Counted from the first letter of the stretch, positions 27,876 through 37,384 are shown. The stretch: 64,000 nt of DNA from Campylobacter bilis (GCF_016806695.1 NZ_WUED01000001.1:1-64000); one strand, 5' to 3'. Notes: a model not told the origin generated them from the sequence alone. Program-made: numbers and translations.

Positions 27876-29680
27876 AAATGTACCTCACTCATTTTCTCCT
27901 TGATTAAATTAATAAACTCATCTAAGCTGAGATTTTTTTGCTCTTTCATTCTCCTATCTCTTAAAGCAACACTACGCTTTGCCACCTCCTCATCACCCAA
28001 AACCAAAATCATAGGCAATTTTTGCTTTTCAGCACTGCGAATTTTTTTGCTTAAACTCTCATTTTTCTCATACACCTCACTATCGATATTAAGTTCTAGC
28101 AAAATTTTTTGTATTTCTTTAGCATAAGCGATATGAGAATGAGAAATAGGCACTATACCCACCCCAATAGGCGCAATAAAAAAAGGAAATTCCCCCGCAC
28201 AATGCTCTGTTAAAATTCCTATAAATCTTTCAAAAGATCCTAAAATAGCCCTATGAAGCATCACAGGTTGTTTTTTCTCATTATCAGCATCGGTGTATTC
28301 GAGTTTAAAGCGTTCAGGAAGATTAAAATCCACTTGTATGGTCCCACACTGCCATTTTCTTTTCAAAGCATCAGTGATTTTAATATCGATTTTTGGACCA
28401 TAAAACGCCCCACCACCTTCATCGATACCGTATTTTAAGCCTTGCTCATCTAAAGCCTCTTTCAAAGCCTTAGTCGCCATATCCCAAATCGCATCATCGC
28501 CTATGGCTTTAGCCGGCTTGGTTGAAATCTCCATCTCATAGCTAAAATCAAATAATTTCATCAAATTATCCACAAAGCTCAAAATCTCTAAAACCTGCTC
28601 TTTAATCTGACTTGGCATACAAAAAATATGCGCATCATCTTGGGTGAACTCCCTCACCCTAAAAAGACCGTGCAAAACACCGCTTTTTTCATGCCTATGC
28701 ACCACACCGTACTCAAAAAACTTCAAAGGCAAATCACGATAGCTTCGCACATCACTTTGATAGATTTTAATATGCCCCACACAATTCATAGGCTTAATGC
28801 CATATTCTTGATCATCAATTTGTGTAAAATACATATTTTCTTTATAATTAGTATAATGCCCGCTAATCTTCCATGCATCTGTTTTTAAAAGCTCAGGCCC
28901 ACGCACAGGTTCATACCCACGCAAACGATGGATTTTATAAAGCATCTGCTCAAGCTTAGATCTTAATCTTGCTCCATTACTTAACCAAATAGGAAGCCCT
29001 CCTCCTATCTCCTCATCAAAGCTAAAAAGCTTAAGCTCTGCCCCAAGCTTTCTATGATCGCGTTTTTTAGCTTCTTCTATCATGGCTAAATGCTCTTGCA
29101 AGCTTTCTTTATCTGCAAAAGCCGTGCCATAGATCCTAGTAAGCATTTCTCTTTTCTCATCCCCGCCTAAATACGCCCCTGCCACACGGGTAAGTTTAAA
29201 AAAACGCAAAAACTTAGTATTTGGCACATGAGGCCCGCGGCACAAATCCTCAAATTCACCCTGTCTATAGATACTCACCGCACCATCAGGGATACGAAGC
29301 AAAACCTCCTGCTTCAAATCATCATCTTTAAATTTCTCTAAAGCTTCTTTTTTAGTGATTTCGTATTTTGAAATTTCTAGCTTTACCTGTGCAAATTCTT
29401 TCATCTTTTTTTCGATTTTTGCTAAATCCTCTTCGCCTATCTTGCTCCCTACACGAAAATCATAATAAAACCCATCCTCTATCACAGGCCCTACGAAAAA
29501 CTCAGCCTCAGGATACAAGCTCTTAATCGCTTGGGCCATCAAATGCGCACAAGAATGACGTATAAGCTCTAAGCTTTCTTTAGAATTATCAAAATAAATT
29601 GCTTTTAAATTCGCCCCATTAAAACTTTGAGTATCGATTATCTTCCCATCGTCTAAATAGGCAATGATTTCTTTTTCCAT
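27872..29680 (-). CDS. thrS: Threonyl-tRNA synthetase
   Basis: A 602-residue class II synthetase. The editing-domain zinc site [11 protein letters not shown] is near residue 42, class II motif 1 and 2 regions include [29 protein letters not shown], the zinc cysteine is in KPMNCVGHI and motif 3 in [13 protein letters not shown]. The N-terminal TGS domain is shorter than in E. coli ThrRS (about 640 residues), which is usual in Helicobacter and Campylobacter. It is translationally coupled to infC. Confidence 0.97.
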   Translation of the reverse strand: MEKEIIAYLDDGKIIDTQSFNGANLKAIYFDNSKESLELIRHSCAHLMAQAIKSLYPEAEFFVGPVIEDGFYYDFRVGSKIGEEDLAKIEKKMKEFAQVKLEISKYEITKKEALEKFKDDDLKQEVLLRIPDGAVSIYRQGEFEDLCRGPHVPNTKFLRFFKLTRVAGAYLGGDEKREMLTRIYGTAFADKESLQEHLAMIEEAKKRDHRKLGAELKLFSFDEEIGGGLPIWLSNGARLRSKLEQMLYKIHRLRGYEPVRGPELLKTDAWKISGHYTNYKENMYFTQIDDQEYGIKPMNCVGHIKIYQSDVRSYRDLPLKFFEYGVVHRHEKSGVLHGLFRVREFTQDDAHIFCMPSQIKEQVLEILSFVDNLMKLFDFSYEMEISTKPAKAIGDDAIWDMATKALKEALDEQGLKYGIDEGGGAFYGPKIDIKITDALKRKWQCGTIQVDFNLPERFKLEYTDADNEKKQPVMLHRAILGSFERFIGILTEHCAGEFPFFIAPIGVGIVPISHSHIAYAKEIQKILLELNIDSEVYEKNESLSKKIRSAEKQKLPMILVLGDEEVAKRSVALRDRRMKEQKNLSLDEFINLIKEKMSEVHF

Positions 29681-29806
29681 ATTTTACCTTTATTTGCTCA
29701 CTAACTCTGTGAGTGTTTATAAATCTCTAATTTTAACTTTCTAAGACTTAATTATCTTTGAATTTCAGCTTATTTTTAAAAATATTAGAATAAATTTAAT
29801 ATTTAT

Positions 29807-30610
29807 TTATAAGTCAAACTCACTCCCAGCATTTAAAATCCCACTATAATAAAGATAAAAAAACACCATCCCCAAAACAATACGATAAACCCCAAAAGGA
29901 ATGAAATCAAACCTAGAAACAAATCTCAAAAAAAACTTAATCACAAAAACCGCCACCACAAAAGCCGTCACAAACCCTATCCCCATAGCAATCAAAGAAT
30001 TAGCATTTTCAAAAAGCTCAGGCTCTTTATAAACACTATAAGCCGTAGCAATGAACATAGTAGGAACAGCAAGTAAAAAGCTAAATTCTGTGGCTGTTTT
30101 TCTATTAAGCCCAAGCAAAAGTCCTCCTATAATACTAGCCCCACTTCGCGAAGTACCAGGGATCATAGCCAAAGCTTGAAAAACCCCTATACAAAAAGCC
30201 TGTTTAAAACTAATCTTTTCTAAAACATCAACGCGATATTGCTTACCCTTATGCATAAGCTCAATAAGGATAAAAACCACACCCCCAAAAATCAACATAA
30301 AAACAACCACCCAGCCATTAAACAAAGCATTTAAATACTTAGCCACAAAAAGCCCTATAAGCCCCGTAGGGAAAAACCCGCAAAAGAGTTTAAACCAAAT
30401 ATCAAAACCACAAAAAAGCTTACGCCAAAATACAAAAACCACAGCCAAAATCGACCCCAATTGTATGACAATCAAAAAGCTTTTCCAAAATTCATCTATA
30501 CTAATACCCAAAATAGTAGTGCCCAAAATCATATGCCCTGTCGAAGAAATAGGCAAAAACTCGCTCAATCCTTCAATAACCCCAAGTATAAAAGCATAAA
30601 AATTCTCCAT
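29807..30610 (-). CDS. uppP: Undecaprenyl-diphosphate phosphatase
   Basis: A 267-residue membrane protein with about eight hydrophobic segments. Both conserved active-site regions are present: [21 protein letters not shown] near residue 10 (E-rich motif and S-T-H) and [19 protein letters not shown] near residue 152 (PGxSRSGxT-like). It recycles the lipid carrier for peptidoglycan and N-glycan synthesis and gives low-level bacitracin resistance. It is a single gene; upstream lies the inverted-repeat locus. Confidence 0.96.
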   Translation of the reverse strand: MENFYAFILGVIEGLSEFLPISSTGHMILGTTILGISIDEFWKSFLIVIQLGSILAVVFVFWRKLFCGFDIWFKLFCGFFPTGLIGLFVAKYLNALFNGWVVVFMLIFGGVVFILIELMHKGKQYRVDVLEKISFKQAFCIGVFQALAMIPGTSRSGASIIGGLLLGLNRKTATEFSFLLAVPTMFIATAYSVYKEPELFENANSLIAMGIGFVTAFVVAVFVIKFFLRFVSRFDFIPFGVYRIVLGMVFFYLYYSGILNAGSEFDL

Positions 30611-30748
30611 TCACCATCCTTAAACAAACTTTCTTAAAAACACATTATAACAAAAGCGATTAAATCAAACCCTCACGTACTTTTTATTCTTATAAAAAGC
30701 CTAAAACACCAAACTAGCAAAAATCCTAAGCTTCTAATTTGTGAACTT

Positions 30749-30845
30749 TTAACCTCCTTTTAAAACAATATATTTTATCATTACATAATTATTTTTATAT
30801 TTTATCTTACTTTAAAGGAACACTTATGAAAGCTTGCAATACTCT
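30749..30845 (+). repeat. Left arm of a 97-bp perfect inverted repeat
   Basis: These 97 bases recur without mismatch, inverted, at 31034-31130. The arm carries an AT-rich promoter-like stretch, TTTAAAGGAACACTT as ribosome site, an ATG at 30826 and the next six codons (MKACNTL-type start). Identity breaks sharply at both ends. The two arms point toward each other across 188 bp. Confidence 0.97.
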
Positions 30846-31011
30846 AGCATATTGTGGTCCACTAATTTGTGCCATAGCACAAGAACTTAGTAAGGATATG
30901 GTAGCTAAGGATAGGGCTAGTTTTTTAGAATTTGGTTTTTTTGATTTTAAATTCTTTGAAGTTAAATTCTTTGATCTTAAATTATTTGTTTTTTTAAATC
31001 AGAGTATTTAG
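30826..31011 (+). CDS. Short ORF from the left repeat arm, doubtful gene
   Basis: A 61-residue open frame with a good ribosome site (AAAGGAA, 8 nt upstream) and ATG inside the repeat arm. The product begins MKACNTLAYCGPLICAIAQE and ends in a Phe/Lys repeat (DFKFFEVKFFDLKLF). Most of it is simply the reverse complement of the signal-peptide-like remnant on the other strand, which explains the odd composition. It could be translated, but is more likely an accident of the inverted duplication. Confidence 0.3.
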   Translation: MKACNTLAYCGPLICAIAQELSKDMVAKDRASFLEFGFFDFKFFEVKFFDLKLFVFLNQSI

Positions 31012-31021
31012 ATTTTAAATA

Positions 31022-31031
31022 CCCCCCCCCC
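31022..31031. repeat. C10/G10 homopolymer tract
   Basis: Ten consecutive C on the plus strand, the longest G/C run in the window. In Campylobacter, G/C runs of eight or more are the classic slip-strand phase-variation sites. It lies 22 bases inside the minus-strand ATG at 31053, so its length sets the reading frame of that start. Confidence 0.9.
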
Positions 31032-31033
31032 AG

Positions 31034-31130
31034 AGAGTATTGCAAGCTTTCATAAGTGTTCCTTTAAAGTAAGATAAAATATAAAAATAATTATGTAATG
31101 ATAAAATATATTGTTTTAAAAGGAGGTTAA
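31034..31130 (-). repeat. Right arm of the 97-bp perfect inverted repeat
   Basis: Exact inverted copy of 30749-30845. It supplies the same ribosome site and an ATG at 31053 on the minus strand. The outer end (AAAAGGAGGTTAA on the plus strand) abuts the promoter region of the next gene. Confidence 0.97.
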
Positions 31131-31163
31131 TAAGCACTTCACTTTCGCTTCACTTAAAGATTT

Positions 31164-31169
31164 TATAAT
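31164..31169 (+). promoter_or_regulatory. Probable -10 box for the periplasmic-protein gene
   Basis: TATAAT within AGATTTTATAATATC, 29 nt before the ATG at 31198, followed by a very strong AAGGAGG ribosome site. It lies just outside the right repeat arm. Confidence 0.6.
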
Positions 31170-31197
31170 ATCAATACTTTTAACAAGGAGGAAAATC

Positions 31198-31539
31198 ATG
31201 AAAAAACACATCTTTATAGTATGGGCGGTTTTGGCTAGTTCGATGCTTTTTGCACACAGTGTGAAAATTCAAGGTACTATCGCACAAATTTATGATAATA
31301 ATAAAACCTTGCTCATTGACTCTATATACGGGGGACAGATGGCTATTAAGGTGCTGCCTAATACTGAGATAGAAATGGATGATTGTGGTATTTTTGGCAC
31401 GGATAAAGAAGGTAGTTTTAAAGACTTAAAAGAAGGCAATTTCTTAGAAAGCAAAATCTCTTATGGAAATTCTAGCACTCCTAATAGCATTCCTGTAGCT
31501 AGAAAAATCGAAGTTCAATGCTATAAAAAGGCCTATTAA
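31198..31539 (+). CDS. Small periplasmic protein (OB-like, DUF5666-type)
   Basis: A 113-residue protein with a signal peptide MKKHIFIVWAVLASSMLFAHS (AxA-like cleavage near residue 20). The mature part of about 93 residues is beta-rich (VKIQGTIAQIYDNNKTLLID..) with two cysteines (DDCGIF and VQCYK) that could form a disulfide. The layout suggests a small OB-like domain as in DUF5666. Strong ribosome site AAGGAGG implies high expression. The function is unknown. A hairpin follows at 31543. Confidence 0.8.
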   Translation: MKKHIFIVWAVLASSMLFAHSVKIQGTIAQIYDNNKTLLIDSIYGGQMAIKVLPNTEIEMDDCGIFGTDKEGSFKDLKEGNFLESKISYGNSSTPNSIPVARKIEVQCYKKAY

Positions 31540-31542
31540 TAA

Positions 31543-31564
31543 TCATCCCTTTAAATAGGGATGA
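31543..31564 (+). terminator. Hairpin after the periplasmic-protein gene
   Basis: A perfect 8-bp stem TCATCCCT/AGGGATGA with a TTAAAT loop follows the stop codon by 3 nt. The lack of a U tail suggests partial termination or a 3' stabiliser. Confidence 0.55.
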
Positions 31565-31637
31565 GATAAGTATAGAATTTAAACTCTTTTTCAATAAGCA
31601 CTTTATAAAATAACATCATGAGTTTATAAGGCCTGTG

Positions 31638-32732
31638 ATGAAAAAATGGATTGTTGTTTTATTGATATTAAGCATTATTGTTTATGTATTTTACATGAGA
31701 TATACTCATGAGGTTTTTTTTAATAAATTGACTCAAAATCAAGATTATTTTGAAGAAGTGGAATTTCAAAAAGGCTTTTTAGTATCTCAAGCAAGCTTTA
31801 TACTTAAAAACAAATCCTATCCTAAAATAAGATTGCAAGCAAGGCTTAAACTGTATAATCATCCTTTTTCAAAACAGGGTATAAAAGGAGAACTTAGGAG
31901 TGATTATGGTGTGTTTAAAAAGGATTTATTAGCCCGCTTTAGCATAGATAAAATAGAAGATGATAATGTGGTGGTGTTTTTAGAATTTGAAAATATTAAT
32001 TTAGAAGATCAAGGGGGCAATACCACACTCAATGGTGCAAAAGCACAAGTGCTATTAAATAAAAATCTAGAAGTTAAAAACATAAAAATTCATTTTAAAA
32101 ATATGGTTTTTTCTCAATTTTACACTCAGTTTAGCTTAGAAAATTTAAACTATGTGCAAGATTTTGATATTTTTCAAAAATGGTATGAATTTGATCTTTT
32201 AAACCCGGGTAAACAAGAAATCAGCTTTGATCATCTTAGCTTTAATCACAATAAAATCAATTCTTTTCACAGTCAAAATGACTTAAAAATAAAACAAAAT
32301 AGCTTAGATATAAAGATACAAGGAAGATCTAATGAAATTGATATTTATTTAAAAGACTTGCTGGATCAAAATTTGAATTTTGAAAAAAGTCGTTTTAATA
32401 TCCGTATTTATAAGGATTTGGAATTTGATATTTTGCATTTTTTTGAAAAAAATCTTGAATTTAAGATAGAGGATTTAGATTTTGAAAAAAATAATCAAAA
32501 AATCAAAACTCAAGGCGATATTAAGATCAAAAACAAAACTTATGAAGCTAAATTACAAATTAGCACTTTGAACAAACCTGATGATATTTTCCCTTGGACT
32601 AAAAGCTATGGCGGGATCAATCAATATTTTGTTAAACAAAATCACGCTTTTGTACTCCACGTGCTTTATGATAATAAAGCTAGATTAAAACTCAATGGCA
32701 AGGAATTTAGCAATAAAGGAAAAGATAAATGA
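31638..32732 (+). CDS. Membrane-anchored periplasmic protein, DUF945/YdgA-like
   Basis: A 364-residue protein with one N-terminal membrane anchor (KKWIVVLLILSIIVYVFYM) and a long beta-rich periplasmic part with repeated alternating strands (LKIKQNSLDIKIQGRS, LEFKIEDLDFEK). This layout resembles YdgA/DUF945 or AsmA-like bridge proteins, but identity to a named family is not certain. ATG 31638 is used instead of the GTG one codon upstream. It overlaps rarA by 4 nt. Confidence 0.72.
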   Translation: MKKWIVVLLILSIIVYVFYMRYTHEVFFNKLTQNQDYFEEVEFQKGFLVSQASFILKNKSYPKIRLQARLKLYNHPFSKQGIKGELRSDYGVFKKDLLARFSIDKIEDDNVVVFLEFENINLEDQGGNTTLNGAKAQVLLNKNLEVKNIKIHFKNMVFSQFYTQFSLENLNYVQDFDIFQKWYEFDLLNPGKQEISFDHLSFNHNKINSFHSQNDLKIKQNSLDIKIQGRSNEIDIYLKDLLDQNLNFEKSRFNIRIYKDLEFDILHFFEKNLEFKIEDLDFEKNNQKIKTQGDIKIKNKTYEAKLQISTLNKPDDIFPWTKSYGGINQYFVKQNHAFVLHVLYDNKARLKLNGKEFSNKGKDK

Positions 32733-33910
32733 ATCTTGCTTTAAGCTTTCGTCCTCAAAATTTCAGTGATATTGTAGGTCAGGGCGAACTTGTAGGAATC
32801 TTTAAAAAATTCATTAGCATGCAAAAACTCCCCCATAGTATTTTCTTTGGGATAGCAGGATGTGGAAAAACTAGTTTTGCTAGGGTGGTGGCTAAGGAGT
32901 TTGGCTTGGATTTTTATGAGTTTGATGGGGGAAATTTCAAGCTTGAAGAACTTAGAAAGATTTTAGATCATTATAAAGAGAGTCTTTATAAGCCTTTAAT
33001 TTTCATCGATGAAATCCATCGTCTTAGCAAAACCCAGCAAGAAATGCTTTTAATCCCTATGGAGAATTATCGTTTGATTTTAATCGGTGCAAGTACGCAA
33101 AATCCTTATTTTGCACTAAGTTCAGGTATAAGAAGCCGCTCGATGCTTTTTGAATTTAAGGCTTTAAAGCCACAAGATCTTGAAATCTTGCTTGTGCGTG
33201 TGCAAGAAAAAATAAATTTTAGCATAGATGAAGATGCAAAAGCGTTTTTACTCAAAAGTGCGGATGCAAGGGCTATGCTTAATTGGCTCGAATTTGCCCT
33301 GGTTTTAGATCCAAAGCACATTGATCTTGTAAATCTTAAAAAACTACGCAATAGCGTAAACACTCAAGGCGTAAGCTCAAAAGACAATCACTACTTACTC
33401 ATTAGTGCTATGATAAAAAGCCTGCGTGGGAGTGATGTTGATGGGGCGCTTTATTATCTTGCAAGATTGATTGATGAGGGAGAAAGTGCTGATTTTATCG
33501 CTAGGCGTTTGGTGATTTTTGCAAGTGAGGATATAGGGAATGCAGATACGAAGGCTTTAAATCTAGCCCTTTGCACCCTAGAAGGGGTGAAAAATATAGG
33601 CTATCCTGAAGCAAGCATCCTGCTAGGACAATGTGCGATCTATCTTGCAAGTGCGATAAAATCAAATGCAAGCTATAAAGCTATCAAAGAGGCCTTAGCC
33701 TATGTGAAAAATAACGAAGCCTTGGACGTACCAAATCATTTAAACAATCATCATCAAGAAAGGCAAAATTATCTTTATCCACATGATTTTGGAGACTGGG
33801 TAGAACAAAAATACCTTAGTAAAGATTTGAAATTTTATCATAGTAAGGGCTTGGGAGAGGAGGCAAGATTGCTAGAAAATTTAAAGAAATTAAAAAATCA
33901 TAAAGCTTAA
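32729..33910 (+). CDS. rarA: AAA+ ATPase RarA/MgsA
   Basis: A 393-residue clamp-loader-like ATPase acting at stalled replication forks. It starts LALSFRPQNFSDIVGQ, has Walker A FGIAGCGKTSFAR near residue 43, Walker B LIFIDEIHRL near residue 92, sensor 1 ILIGASTQNPYF and the C-terminal tetramerisation region with IDEGESADFIARRLVIFASEDIGNAD. Length is slightly short of E. coli RarA (447). The context with a cell-envelope gene upstream and dapB downstream gives no extra clue. Confidence 0.94.
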   Translation: MNLALSFRPQNFSDIVGQGELVGIFKKFISMQKLPHSIFFGIAGCGKTSFARVVAKEFGLDFYEFDGGNFKLEELRKILDHYKESLYKPLIFIDEIHRLSKTQQEMLLIPMENYRLILIGASTQNPYFALSSGIRSRSMLFEFKALKPQDLEILLVRVQEKINFSIDEDAKAFLLKSADARAMLNWLEFALVLDPKHIDLVNLKKLRNSVNTQGVSSKDNHYLLISAMIKSLRGSDVDGALYYLARLIDEGESADFIARRLVIFASEDIGNADTKALNLALCTLEGVKNIGYPEASILLGQCAIYLASAIKSNASYKAIKEALAYVKNNEALDVPNHLNNHHQERQNYLYPHDFGDWVEQKYLSKDLKFYHSKGLGEEARLLENLKKLKNHKA

Positions 33911-33973
33911 TTTTCTTATTTAAAATTTACAAAATACATGCTAAAATCAAAATTTATTTTCTTAAGGAAGAAC

Positions 33974-34702
33974 ATGGTAAAAATAGGAATTTATGGTGCT
34001 AAAGGACGCATGGGAAAACAAATCCAAGAGTGCTTAAAGGATGAAAAAGCCGCACAACTTGGCGGGCTTTATGATAGAGATGGGAATATAGAAGAGTTTT
34101 TTGAACAAAGTGATGTGATTATTGATTTTTCATCTTCTGAGGGCACCCATAGGCTTTTAAACTACGCAAGAACTATGCCTAAAGCCTTAGTCATTGGCAC
34201 TACAGGACTTGAAGAAAAAACCTTGCATTTGATGCAAAATGCGAGTGAGGTTATGCCTGTTTTTTACGCGAGTAATATGTCTTTAGGCGTAGCGGTTTTA
34301 AACTACCTCACAAGCAAGGCAAGTGCTATGCTGAGTAATTTTGACATAGAGATTTTAGAAATGCACCACCGCTATAAAAAAGATGCCCCTAGTGGGACGG
34401 CTTTAAGCTTAGGCGTAAGCGCGGCACAGGCTAGAAAACTAGATCTTAAAAAGCTTAAAATCACCCAAAGAGATGGCATGATAGGAGAAAGAAGTAAGGA
34501 TGAGATTGCTATCATGAGTCTTAGAGGTGGGGATATAATAGGACGCCATACTGTGGGGTTTTACGAAGAAGGGGAGTTTTTAGAACTTCATCATAGTGCT
34601 ACTTCAAGATCGACCTTTGCTAAAGGGGCTATTAAAATCGCTATTTGGCTTAAAAAACAAGAAGCAAAAATGTATAGTATGAATGATTTTTTAGGAATTT
34701 AA
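33974..34702 (+). CDS. dapB: 4-hydroxy-tetrahydrodipicolinate reductase
   Basis: A 242-residue reductase of lysine and meso-DAP synthesis. NAD(P)H-binding [15 protein letters not shown] is at the N-terminus, VIGTTGL near residue 78, the catalytic [16 protein letters not shown] near residue 135 and [13 protein letters not shown] further on. The frame is open from 33938, but ATG 33974 with AAGGAAG upstream matches the family start. It ends directly before purF. Confidence 0.96.
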   Translation: MVKIGIYGAKGRMGKQIQECLKDEKAAQLGGLYDRDGNIEEFFEQSDVIIDFSSSEGTHRLLNYARTMPKALVIGTTGLEEKTLHLMQNASEVMPVFYASNMSLGVAVLNYLTSKASAMLSNFDIEILEMHHRYKKDAPSGTALSLGVSAAQARKLDLKKLKITQRDGMIGERSKDEIAIMSLRGGDIIGRHTVGFYEEGEFLELHHSATSRSTFAKGAIKIAIWLKKQEAKMYSMNDFLGI

Positions 34703-36040
34703 ATGTGTGCAGTTGTAGGAGTGATTAATTCAAAAAACGCTAGTGCTTATGCGTATTATGCGCTTTTTGCCATGCAACACCGCGGGCAAGAAGCAAGCGG
34801 GATTAGCGTGAGTGATGGTAAAAATATCAAAACCATCAAAGCCAAAGGTGAGGTAAATCAAATCTTTAACCCTGATAATTTAAAAAGCTTAGAAGGTGAA
34901 ATCGCCATAGGGCATAATCGCTACTCTACTGCAGGCAATTCAAGCTTAAATGATGCACAACCTATAGCGGTTAATTCTGTTTTTGGTGATATTGCCCTAG
35001 CTCATAATGGGAATTTGGTAAATAAAGAAGAAGTAAGATTAAAACTCATTCAAGATGGCACTATTTTTCAAACCAACACCGACACAGAAAACCTCATACA
35101 CCTCATCGCAAGAAGCAAGAAAGAAAGCTTAAAAGACAGATTTATTGAAAGTTTGCAAGAATGCAAGGGGGCTTATTGTTTTGTTCTAGCAAGCAAGGAT
35201 AGGCTTTATGTCGCAAGAGATCCTTATGGAGTGCGTCCTTTGTCTTTAGGGCGTTTAAAAGATGGGGGCTATATCATTGCTAGTGAAACTTGTGCTTTTG
35301 ATCTCATAGAAGCAGAATTTATACGCGATGTCAAACCAGGAGAAATGCTCATTTTCACACAAGGCCAAGAAGAATTTCAAAGCATAGAACTTCCTTGTAA
35401 AAACCCTAGAATTTGTGCTTTTGAGTATATTTATTTTGCTAGGCCTGATAGCATAGTAGAGGGCAAAAGCGTTTATGAAGTGCGCAAAAAAATGGGAGAA
35501 GCCTTGGCTAAAAAATTCACTTATAAGGCTGATTTTGTCGTACCTATACCAGATAGTGGAGTGAGTGCGGCTATAGGCTTTGCACAGTATTTAAAAATCC
35601 CTCTTGAAATGGCTATAGTAAGAAACCACTATGTAGGAAGAACCTTTATAGAACCTACTCAAGAACTTAGAAATTTAAAAGTCAAACTCAAGCTTAATCC
35701 CATGCATAAGGTTTTAAAAAACAAAGATATTGTTGTCATTGATGATAGCTTAGTACGCGGGACGACTTCTAAAAAAATCATTTCTTTGCTGCGTGCTGCA
35801 GGAGCTAATAAAATCCATCTTGCCATAGCTTGCCCTGAGATTAAATTCCCTGATATTTATGGCATTGATACACCTACTTTTGAAGAACTCATCAGCGCTA
35901 ATAAAAGTGCTAAAGAAGTGTGTGAGTACGTCGATGCTGATACGCTTAGCTTTTTAAATATAGAAGAATTGACTCAAAGTATAGGGGATGAGAGGGAATA
36001 TTCTTTGCTTAGTTTTAATGGGGATTATTTCATCAAATAA
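34703..36040 (+). CDS. purF: Amidophosphoribosyltransferase
   Basis: A 445-residue enzyme for the first step of purine synthesis. It begins MCAVVGVIN, so the nucleophilic Cys becomes N-terminal after removal of Met, without a B. subtilis-type propeptide. The glutaminase part has HRGQEASGIS, IGHNRYSTAG and LAHNGNLVN; the PRTase part has the PRPP motif DIVVIDDSLVRGTTS near residue 350. Late Cys residues of the Fe-S type (B. subtilis-like) are not clearly arranged. It starts at the base after the dapB stop. Confidence 0.97.
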   Translation: MCAVVGVINSKNASAYAYYALFAMQHRGQEASGISVSDGKNIKTIKAKGEVNQIFNPDNLKSLEGEIAIGHNRYSTAGNSSLNDAQPIAVNSVFGDIALAHNGNLVNKEEVRLKLIQDGTIFQTNTDTENLIHLIARSKKESLKDRFIESLQECKGAYCFVLASKDRLYVARDPYGVRPLSLGRLKDGGYIIASETCAFDLIEAEFIRDVKPGEMLIFTQGQEEFQSIELPCKNPRICAFEYIYFARPDSIVEGKSVYEVRKKMGEALAKKFTYKADFVVPIPDSGVSAAIGFAQYLKIPLEMAIVRNHYVGRTFIEPTQELRNLKVKLKLNPMHKVLKNKDIVVIDDSLVRGTTSKKIISLLRAAGANKIHLAIACPEIKFPDIYGIDTPTFEELISANKSAKEVCEYVDADTLSFLNIEELTQSIGDEREYSLLSFNGDYFIK

Positions 36041-36041
36041 A

Positions 36042-36066
36042 GCTTAGCCTTGCTGTATTGCTAAGC
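36042..36066. terminator. Hairpin between purF and fliI
   Basis: GCTTAGC and GCTAAGC form a 7-bp stem around an 11-base loop, located at the convergent ends of purF and fliI and partly inside the last fliI codons. There is no clear U tail, so it is a weak call. Confidence 0.4.
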
Positions 36067-37384
36067 CAGGTTCGCTTGGAGTGTCTATTTGGCTTAAGAA
36101 TTTTAGGCTTTGTTCAAAACTAAAGCTTTCTTCAGGATTTTGTGCTAGAAATTGCTGCATGAATTCTTTTTTAGAAATGGCTTCATCAAGCTCTTTATCG
36201 CTTCCTTTTTGATAAGCGCCTATACGAAGTAAGACTTCATTTTCTTTCAATAAAGAATTTAAGCGTTTGAATTTCCTAGCCCAGAATTTGTGTTCAGGGC
36301 TTATAATATCATTCATCACCCTTGAAGCAGAATTTTGTATATTAATAGGAGGATAAATTCCAAAGTCTGTAAGTTCACGGCTTAAAACAATGTGCCCATC
36401 TAAAATAGATCGGCTTTGATCAGCTATGGGATCACTCATATCATCCCCATCAACTAGCACGGTAAAAAAAGCGGTAATAGTACCCTTGCCTTCTTCTTTG
36501 CCCGCTCTTTCCATGAGTTGGGGCAAGAGGCTTAAAACACTTGGGGGATAGCCTTTAGTCGTAGGGGGTTCACCTAGGGCAAGGCCTATTTCTCTTTGTG
36601 CCATGGCAAAACGCGTCACACTATCCATGATAAAAAGCACATCTTTGCCCTGCTCTTTAAAATATTCTGCCACACTCATAGCACAAAAAGCCCCATATTT
36701 ACGCATTAAAGCACTATCATCACTTGTAGCTACTACAAGGACTGTATCATCAAGCTTGCCGCCTAAGTTTTTTTGTATGAATTCAGGAATTTCACGCCCA
36801 CGCTCTCCTATGAGTGCAACTACTTTTACAGGGGCTTTAGAATTTTTAACTATCATGCCGATAAGGGTAGATTTACCCACCCCACTGCCTGCAAAAATTC
36901 CTAGCTTTTGCCCCACACCACAAGTTAATAAAGCATCGATGCTTTTAACCCCTACAGGAAAGATCTCTTCTATAATGCCTCTTTTCATCGCATCAATAGG
37001 AGAACGCATGATGGGCATATATTTACTTACTTGTATAGGGGCTTTGCCATCTTTAGGACGCATGAAAGGATCAACCACACGCCCTAAAAGCTCATCACTA
37101 AGACCTATTTGCATGCCAGCATCGCTGATAAAGGCCTTATCGCCTACTTTAAACCCTTCTATGAAAGAAAAAGGACTAAGATAACTAAAATGTTCTTTAA
37201 GCTCTACTACCATGGCTAGGGTGCTTAAAGCAGGATTTTCTTTAGAGACAAGCTTAATGATATCGCCTACGCTTGTTTTAAGACCACGAATTTCTATATT
37301 AGTAGAAGAAATTTTAGTGATTTCGCCAAAAAGCGCATTTAAGTTTTCTTTGCCCAGTTGGGATCTAAGCTTTTGTAAATTCAT
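36044..37384 (-). CDS. fliI: Flagellar type III export ATPase FliI
   Basis: A 446-residue F1-beta-like ATPase powering flagellar protein export. Walker A is LGIFAGSGVGKSTLIGMI near residue 160; further motifs are ALIGERGREIPEFI, Walker B VLFIMDSVTRFAMAQREIGLALGEPP and LSRELTDFGIYPPINI. The frame reaches an upstream ATG at 37393, but ATG 37384 (MNLQKLRSQ) overlaps the folE stop by one base and is preferred. It is the only structural flagellar export gene in the window, with folE upstream. Confidence 0.96.
   Translation of the reverse strand: MNLQKLRSQLGKENLNALFGEITKISSTNIEIRGLKTSVGDIIKLVSKENPALSTLAMVVELKEHFSYLSPFSFIEGFKVGDKAFISDAGMQIGLSDELLGRVVDPFMRPKDGKAPIQVSKYMPIMRSPIDAMKRGIIEEIFPVGVKSIDALLTCGVGQKLGIFAGSGVGKSTLIGMIVKNSKAPVKVVALIGERGREIPEFIQKNLGGKLDDTVLVVATSDDSALMRKYGAFCAMSVAEYFKEQGKDVLFIMDSVTRFAMAQREIGLALGEPPTTKGYPPSVLSLLPQLMERAGKEEGKGTITAFFTVLVDGDDMSDPIADQSRSILDGHIVLSRELTDFGIYPPINIQNSASRVMNDIISPEHKFWARKFKRLNSLLKENEVLLRIGAYQKGSDKELDEAISKKEFMQQFLAQNPEESFSFEQSLKFLSQIDTPSEPGLAIQQG

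Larger units (their letters stand above)
30807..31053 (-). pseudogene. Degenerate leader of a phase-variable surface protein
   Basis: Read on the minus strand from the ATG at 31053: MKACNTLW, then a G10 tract, then a linker with 15-nt repeats. Further on, in a different frame and behind stops (TGA at 30999-31001), comes SKNLTSKNLKSKKPNSK followed by KKLALSLATISLLSSCAMA, which looks like a signal peptide with an AxA cleavage site. The frame then runs into the other repeat arm and stops at 30807. No change in tract length alone restores one frame. A decayed 5' end of a poly-G phase-variable exported or autotransporter-type protein is the best reading, with moderate certainty. Confidence 0.5.

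Noticed and set aside
29681-29806. T-box or other riboswitch ahead of thrS
   Set aside because: The 126-nt leader has only a small CTCAC/GTGAG palindrome and no T-box core. Threonine riboswitches of this type are not expected in this phylum.
30749-31130. Insertion sequence or transposon
   Set aside because: There is no transposase frame and no target-site duplication outside the arms. The arms carry a gene start rather than transposon ends, and the interior is only 188 bp.
36603-37184. A 193-residue open frame on the plus strand
   Set aside because: It lies entirely opposite fliI, which has full catalytic motifs. The composition is that of a reverse-strand shadow and there is no ribosome site.
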